Shown: piece after piece, positions 42,027 through 51,000 of the stretch | Layout of the letters: the number at the start of each line of letters is the position of its first letter | Numbering within the stretch: position 1 is the stretch's first letter | The notes under the pieces: model-generated | What the model was told of the DNA's origin: nothing | Database searches by the model: none | The model's input: the letters and a program-made list of their open reading frames with translations, nothing else | Source of the DNA: Peromyscus leucopus | Lineage: Eukaryota; Chordata; Mammalia; Rodentia; Cricetidae | DNA length: 64,000 nt | Direction: 5' to 3' | Assembly: GCF_004664715.2 (NCBI RefSeq) | Contig: NC_051066.1 | Coordinates: 79,725,735-79,789,734 of the forward strand | Made by a program: the position numbers and the translations under genes

Positions 42027-45000
42027 TAAATCTTAAAAAGATAAAGCCTTAAAAATATATTTACGGGGGCTGGAGAGATGGCTCAGAGGTTAAGAGTACT
42101 GGCTGCTCTCCCAGAGGACCCAGGTTCAATTCCCAGCAACCACATGGCAGCTCACAACTGTCTGTAACTCCAGTTTCCAGGGGATCTGACACCTTCCCAC
42201 CAATGCACATAAAATAAAGTTAAATAAATTTAAAAAATATATATATATATATATTTACAAAACTCCTCTACTGGAAGTGCAGCTATAAAATATTGCTTAT
42301 GTACCCATTTAGCTATGCTCAAATTTTTTTCCAAGGGAAAATTTTAGCTTAAGTACCTATGTACTTTTTCAGTATATACATGTAAAATTCACAAGACAAG
42401 ATTCCTGCCATAAAATAGGAGACTAGACAACATACAACTGTCTAGTCTATAAGATACAATGAAATGAGTATACAGAGAATGATACATTGTTTCTTTATTC
42501 AACAATTTTTTTTTTTTTTTTTTTTTTTTTTGGTTTTTCGAGACAGGGTTTCTCTGTGTAGCTTTGCGCCTTTCCTGGAACTCACTTGGTAGCCCAGGCT
42601 GGCCTCGAACTCACAGAGATCCGCCTGGCTCTGCCTCCCAAGTGCTGGGACTAAAGGCGTGCGCCACCACCGCCCGGCTTATTCAACAAATTTATGTAAT
42701 TACAAGGACCTGGAGCAATAACAGAAAGAGAAGTCAGAGCCAGAGAGATGGCTCAGCAAGGAAGAACTACTACCTCTTGCAAGTTGTTCTCTGATCTCAC
42801 AAATACTGTGGTGCACACACCCATACACATAAATACACACACGTATAAATAAATGTTAAAAAAAAAAACTTAGGCTGGGCATGGCGGCAAATACCTTTAT
42901 TCCCAGCACTTGGGAGGCAGGGACAGGAGGAACTCTTGTGAGTTCAAGCCCAGCCAAGTGTACATAGTAAGACACCCGTCTAAAAAAATTTCCAAAAACT
43001 TTTTTTAAAGTCCAAACTAATGTCTTGTTATAGCTTTGATCTAAAAAAAAAAAAAAAAAAAAAAAAAAAGTAGAGCTGGTGCACACTTCAAAGTAAGGGT
43101 TTTATTTAAATTGGGGTGGGGCTGGGGGTCTGGAGAGATGACTCAGAGGTTAACACTCGCTGATCCTCCAGAGGATCCTTTGGTTCCAAGCACTCAAACC
43201 AGGAGGATCATGACTTTATGTACTCCAGCTTCAATGGTTTCAACACATCTTATCACATCTCCAATCACATACCCACACAAAGATACCTACATATAATTAA
43301 CAATAGATTTGGTGGTCAGGAAAGCTCTGTGAAGAGGTAGCTCTAACTTAAACAAGCTGACAAGAGAGATAAGATCCACATCAGTGTTCTCAGTGTGGTC
43401 CTTAACTACAAAGCAGTAGAACCATCTAGGAACTTGTTAGGAATGTAAATTGTAGGGCTGTATCCCAGATGTCCTGATTCAGAAACTCTGGGCCAGCAGC
43501 CAGTACTTTCACCAAGTCCTGCGGTGACTCAGGACCACTAAGATTGTATCAGGGAAGGGAACTGTCAAACTCCTTGCCTTAGGACATCTATACATGCTGC
43601 TTCCTTAGCTATTTCCTCAAAGAGGAAGTCTTCTCACTAACTGTTGCTGGAGGGCTTCTCTCCAGGCTCCCCAAGCCCTGCAGTCCCACAATCCACTTAT
43701 AAATAATTACTCAGACACTTATATCACTTATAAACTGTATGGCCATGGCAGGCTTCTTGCTAACTGTTCTTTTATCTTAAATTAACCCATTTCTATAAAT
43801 CTATACCTTGCCACGTGGCTGGTGGCTTACCAGAGTCTTTACATGCTGCTTATCCTGGCGGTGGCTGCAGTGTCTCCCCCTTCTTCCTGTTTCCCCAATT
43901 CTCCTCTCTCCTTGTCCCGCCTATACTTCCTGTCTGGTCACTGGCCATCAGTGTTTTATTTATATAGAATGATATCCACAGCAACTAACTGCCCCTGACT
44001 TTCTAGTAGCTAAGGAGTTAAATTAAGCTCAACAAGGGCGAAGAATTTTGCCAGATACATGGCAGCACACTCATGTGTAATCCCAACATTTGGGAAGTTA
44101 CATAGCCAGATTGAATCTAGCCTGAGCTAAGTAACCCTCCATGTCAAGTTAAACACACAAACAAAAACCCCCTGCAAAACTTTCATTTTGTTCCTTAAGA
44201 GAGGGTTTCCCTAAGTATCTGTGGAACTTAGTAGGCTTCTCCTAAGCATGTTAGAATTATAACTACAACTGGATATAAGAACAAAGATTTTTTTTTCCTG
44301 AATTAACTGCTACTGAATCTTTAATGTCTACAAGAGCTATACAGCATTTACTGACAAAAGTGAATCAGCATATGTTTATGCAATGTATGCAGAGTTCAAA
44401 ACAGCTGGTGGGCTAGAGAGGTGGCTCAGCTGGAAAAGTACTTGGTATTCAAGCATGAGAAGCTGAATTTGGATTCCCAGCATCCACAAAAAAAGCCAAG
44501 CATGGTGGCATGCATCTGATACCTCAGCACTGTAGGAGGCAGATCCCAAGATTCACTGGCCAGTCAGAGAGTCTCAAAAATCTATGGTAGAGAGTGATAG
44601 GGAAGACATTATTTACCCCTGGCCTCTGTGCATGCACACACGCACATCTGAATGCACAATGACATGAATACAAACATTCTTTATACACACACAAAACAAA
44701 ACAAAACAAAAAAACCTCATGTTAAATACCGACAAACTTATGAACAATTTGTCACTTAAAAAAAATGATTGTTGGGCAGTAGTGGCACACACCTTTAATC
44801 CCAGCACTCCTGAGGAAGAGGTAGGTGGATCTCTGAGTTCGAGGCAAGCCTGGAACAGAAAGAGTTCCAGGGCAGCCAGAGCTGTTACACAGAGAAACCA
44901 TGTCTTGGGGGAGGGAGGGATAGTGGTGTGGCTGGAAAGATGGTTCAGTATTAAAAACACAGGCTGCTCTTCCAGATAACCCAGGTTCAGTTCTCCGTAA

Positions 45001-48000
45001 CTCCAGTTCTGGGATCACTCTTTGGCTTCCACAAGCAGTACGTACATATGGTGCACAGACATACACTCAGGCAAAACACTCACACACATTAAAAATAAAT
45101 ATACCTTTAGAAAAATAAAAGGGACACATGCCTTTAATCCCAGCAATTGAAAGGCAGAGAGGCAGGTGGATCTCTGTGAACGTGTAACCAAGGCGAGTTG
45201 GTTTACGTAGAGGATTCCAAGCTAACCAGCCTATATATTAAAGACCCTATCTCAAAAAACAGGGTTGGGGTTGGTGCATGAGTATTACCAAAACACAGCA
45301 TGAAATTCTCAAATTAATAAAAACATTAAGTGTAGTAAAAATTCGTTGATTACTGCACCATTTTTCTTCTAGTTACCAGCTTAAAAAGTACCTTTTACCC
45401 TTTAATATGTATGCTGCCAACCCCTCCTGGTGATGTTATCCTTTGTCTCTTCATTCATTGGACCTTTCTTTTTTCTTCTAATTTTTATTGTGGAAGAGGC
45501 AAATGTACCATGGGGCACACGTGGTGGTCAGAGGACAACTTAGTGGGGTCAGTTTTCTCCTACCATCCACCTTTACAGAGTTTCTGGGGATGGAACTCAG
45601 GTCACCAGCTTACAAGTGAGCACCTTTACAGACTGAGCCAGCTCACTGAACCAGTCTTTCCATTCCAGGATCATTATAAATCTCTACCACCTCCCTCTTG
45701 TCTGATGTGGTACACTGCCTCTCATCTCAAAACCTGTTTCCTCAAAAAAAAAAAAAAAAAAAAAAAAAGCCAGGCAGTGGTGGCGCACGCCTTTAATCCC
45801 CCAGCCCTCAGGAGGCAGAGGCAGGCGGACCTCTGTGAGTTCGAGGCCAGCCTGGGCTATAGAGTGAGTTCTAGGACAGGCTCCAAAGCTACACAGGGAA
45901 ACCTGTCTCAAAAAACAAAAACGCCTGTTTCCTACTTCTGCCAATTCTAATCAATTCTATAATTAACTGCCAATTTAATCTTATTAAACCAACTCATGGG
46001 AGTTAGAGAGATGATGACTCAGTGGTTAAGAACATTTGCTGTTCTTCCAGAGGACCCATGTTCAATTCCCAGCACCCACACAGCAGCTCACAGTCATCTC
46101 TGACGCCAATTCCTGGGGATCCAACACCCTTTTCAGGCCTCTGAGGGTACCGGGTATGTAAGCAAATACACATACTAAAGTTATTAGGCCAGTGCATTGA
46201 CACTTGTCATTTAGTACATGCTATAGTTTTCAGCTAAGCACTGAGAATAAATACTTCACTCACTAAAATCATTTATCTCTGAATTTGCTTTATTGTCTCT
46301 ATACAAACTCCTCTCTGGTCTTGCCATCTAATACTTCAAAATAAATGAAAGTGTTGGAGAAGGGAAGGAAGGAAGGAAGGGAGGAGGGAGGAAAGGAAGG
46401 GAGGAAGGGAGGAAGGAAGGAAAGAGAAAGAAAGAAGAGTTCACTGTTGAGCACTCGCACAAGTGGTATACATTTATAGAAACATACACATAAATAAAAG
46501 TAAACCTTTAAAAAAAATCAAAAAACAAAAGCCAATTCATTCAAAATATCATCCTTCTATAAAATCCTTTAAGTTTCCCAATCCTTACAAAGACTAAACT
46601 CTAAAGCCCCCTAAAATATAGTACTCACTCTGTGGTAGTAGTATAACTCTGGTGAGCCCCCACAATGAAACATACCTTTGTACTGTCTCCCTCCCATAAT
46701 GACCACACTTAACCAGAGACTTCACAGACTGACGGACTGTGACAGAAGTGATGCCATTCCAGTTCAAAGACCAGCCCCAAATTAGCAGAGCAGAGTCCAA
46801 GTCCTTCCTCTTGGACGTTCCTCCTTTGTGCTAATCCCTTTCTATTAGGCAATTCTAACAATGCAATTAGATTGTGTGCAATCTAATTGACAAATGCTTT
46901 GCGATCACCTTAAAGAGGAAGAATTTTGACTCTAAGTTCCCCCAGCCATATTTATACCTCTCCCCAAAAGAAACAAACGGTGTGCCTGGCAGCAGTTATT
47001 ATTCCATTTGCTGAATGTTTACTAGCATTCAAAATGCAGCAGTGTTAGTAATACATGTTGTTGTGCACACTGTTCTATACGCTGACATAGTTCTAGATGC
47101 TTTTCTAAGTTATACAAACTGGTTAGCTTATGCTGTCAATTACTACATGAATCCTATTCTCATGAAGAGTATTCTGGTAGTAGGGTGAAGAAAAAAGTAG
47201 CAACACTACAAAGTTACAAAAAAATCAGTAGAATTAGTTCAAAGATGATAACGTGAAAGGGAAACTGTATTCTGATGAGAACTCCTAACCTGTTCTGTGT
47301 CCTTCCATCAGGGCAGTCAGGGGAACATCTGGGAAAGAGCTCAATGGCCCAAAACAGCAAAGCAAAGACAACTCCAGGTGGAAAGAAAAGCCAGCACAGA
47401 AGCCATAATTTCAGCATGTTTCAGGAGAAAAAGCCAACCTGACTGCAGAGATGGTGGAATGTGAGAAACATGTGAGAAGACTCCAGAATTAGCTGAGGCT
47501 AAAGCAGAGGGCCTCCTAGGCCAAGGGTCTGACTCTTCCATTTGACTCTGAGTAACACTGGAAATTTTTAATCAAGACAATTCATCAACTGATTTGAGTT
47601 GTAAAAAGTTAATTCTGCCCATCTATACGTAATAAAATGTGGTATGGAGGTGAAGAGAAGGCTCAGGGGTTAAAAGCACTGGCTGCTCTTATAGAAGACC
47701 TGGGTTTGATTCCCAGTACCCATACAGTGGCTCACAACCATCTGTAACTCCAGTTCTAAGGGATCCTAGCCCTCCTCCGACCTGTAAGAGCATGGCATGC
47801 ATGTGGTGCACAGATGGTACATGCAGGCAAAACACTCATACACACCAAACAAATAATTAAAACGAAATTTAGAGAACCTAAAGTAGAGGCAAAGAAAGCA
47901 ACAGGAAAAATACAACAGTTTCTGTGGGGATTTCGGTAAACAGTAGCAGCATTTACTAAGATGGGAAAGATAATCACTTTTTTAGAATTACTATGTTTAA

Positions 48001-51000
48001 AACACCTATTCAATATCCACATGAAGATGTCAGGCACCAGATGCAAAAATAGATATAAAATTCGAATGTCATCTCATTCGTATCACGCTGAGCTAGAGTG
48101 AGTGGAGAGAGAAGAAAAGGGTGGACTCTAAGCCTCGGCTTGCACCAGTATTTAGAAGCCAAGCAGAGAAGTGACAAGTATATGAATTACTCTGTTACCC
48201 TTATAGATCACAAGCTATTTAAGAGGCAGGACAGTGTCTTTCCTATCTCTGCAGGACCCCATAGGATTTAGTCTAGTATCATGAACTCAGATACTTGGTA
48301 CATTTTAATGAGTGAATAAATGCATGTCATTAGATTTCTTGAGCTTTCACTAGAGAAATACATTTGATGATAAAGGCTACACTACCTCACAGCTATCAGA
48401 TATTCAAATATCATTTTAATAAACGAAAGAAAAACATATATGCCATGGCAGACATACTTTATTACTCATTCCAGAGAAAAAAGCAAGGAAATACGAAGGC
48501 AAGCAGTGGCCCATATTCCTATACTTCAATAACCACAAACATCCAAACCCTCCATCTTGGCCCTGCTACAGGGTGGAGGGGGAATGAGACGCACCTATAC
48601 TGCTCACTTCAACTCCCACCTTACCCCACACAAAGTCAGGCATCACCATACCCGGTTTTTATGTGGTGTTAGGGACTGAACCCAAGTCTACAGCATGCTA
48701 GGCAAGCAAACTACTCACTGAACTACACCCCCAGCCTGAGTGAGTCTTAAGGTTTCTCTGTGTAACCTTGGTTGTCCTGCAACTTGTTCTGTAGACCAGG
48801 CTGGCCTCAAACTCAAGAGATACACCTGCCTCTGTCTCCTGAGTGCTGGGACTAAAGTTTTAAAGCTAGAGGGCCCTTCAAGTTTTCAAAAGCTCTTATA
48901 AGATCACAATTTATAAGTAAAGACAAATCCAAATCAGCAAAAAATTATTTCAACAACACTTCTGCTATTAGAGTTCAAAAACTATAAACTCGTGGAAACA
49001 GTATTGTTGCTATAGGTGTCATTTATTTCATAAGCAATTGATTTGTTCTAGTCACTGTTCTAAGCAACACATAATTTGTTTTACACAAAAATCCTTTGCA
49101 ACAGGTTTTTCTAAAATACAGTTTTATGTGCATGAGTGTTTTACCTGCATGTGTATATGTGCATTACGTGGATGATGGTGCCCCCAGGAGAGCATCAAAA
49201 TCTCCTGGAACTGGAATTACAGAACTGTGGGCTGCCATGTGGGTGGTGGTGGGAACTGAGTCAAACCTGGGTCCTCTGCAAGAGCAGCAAATGCCCTTAA
49301 GGTCTGAGCCGCCTCTCCAGCCCTAGAGTATGTATTCTCTCTACTTTCCTTTGTGGATGAGGAAACTGAGGCCCAGACACAGTAAGCAACACATCTGGGC
49401 ACTGTGAGTCTTGAACTTCTGTTTAGCCATATCCTGCAGTGCTGCATGCTAAGTCTAATGGCACCATTCAGTCACATGACAGTTAAACAAATAAGTGTTC
49501 ATGGTTTGGCCTAGAAACAAGACCACTATCCTATTTCAGTGTCCTTTTTGCTGCGGAGTCAACATTCTTCTTTCAACTGCACTGCACTTTCCTGGTTCGC
49601 CTTCATCATCTCCGGCCCACAGCCAGAGATGTTCCTTGTTCTTGACTAGTTTTTAATTCCTCTTCTAACTAATCCCTCATGTTTACTCAAAGCTTGGGAC
49701 TGATGTGTTTTTAAATGCCATCTCAAAGGGGATGACCTTTTTTGTTTTCAGTTTAAACCTCCTTTGAGCACCTAGTCACATACTCCACTATCTCTCTGAC
49801 CTTTTACTTGAATATGTAAAGGTCATTTAATGATGAGCTCATGTTTTTACACCCATCTCACCTCTATTTCTCCTTATGGATTCATCTTTGCCCACACCTC
49901 TAGTCATCTAGTTACTCAATTCAGAATCCTGGGAGTTCTGTGTGTTGTCACCAAGCCTTATTGCCTTCTGTGGGGCTGAGAACTGTAAACCTGGCTGGTC
50001 TTGAACTCAAAGCAATCCTCCTCTCTACTTGGATTATAGGTGTCAGTTTCCATGCTTGTCTAGCCTTGCCACTGTTAAACATATCTTCACTTCTCTTTGT
50101 CTCCCTCTGTGCTGATCCAAGCTCCTATTATCTTTCACTTATATGGTTTATAAAGCTCCCTAATTTAAAGGCACCTTAGCCTTTTTCTTACTCCCTTCAA
50201 TTTATTCTCTCTTAAAAGTATCCATATTGACCACTGAAAAGACAAAAGCAAACAATCCCCTAAAAGGTAATGATGATGGGTAGAAGGTATGTTCATTTGG
50301 TTTCTAAAACTGAGGAGCACAAACAAGTGGAAATGTACAAGATCAGTTCCTACTGCCAAACTACACAAGTAATTACCAAATGCTATTCTAGAAACATTTA
50401 GAGTCTAAAATCCTCTCCATAAATCCTTTTTAAACAAAAACAAAAACAAAAAACCTGGAGTTTCAGCAGGCAGTGGTAGTGCAAGCCTTTAATCCCAGCA
50501 CTCCGGAGGCAGAGGCAGGCGGATCTCTTGAGTTCGAGGCCAGACTGGTCTACATAGTGAGTTACAGGACAACCTTGTTTCAAAAAACCAAAAACCAACC
50601 AACCAACCAAAAAATAGTAATAATAAAACTAAAAAAAAAATATAATGGAGCTGCTGCATCAAAGAAAATACTGTTTCAAACTCATGATTTACCAGGCACC
50701 TTCCTACTGAGTGATGAAAATGCATTTTAGGAGCAAGCAAAGACATTAAATCCCATGTCAGTAACAAGTGAATGCCATTACCATCTGTCACTTTCTGAAT
50801 AAGTTACAGGAAATAAGGTGGCAGACAAGCTAATTCTTTATGGATAAATATCCATATTACATCATCACAGCTAGTGTTCATTTGCACCTTCAGAAGAAAC
50901 TGCCACAAAAGGGAAACAAAAACATTCAAGTGATACATGAATTACGAAACAGCTTTTTAAAATGTTGTAAAAAATATGATTAAGCTCCCGACATGCCTGA

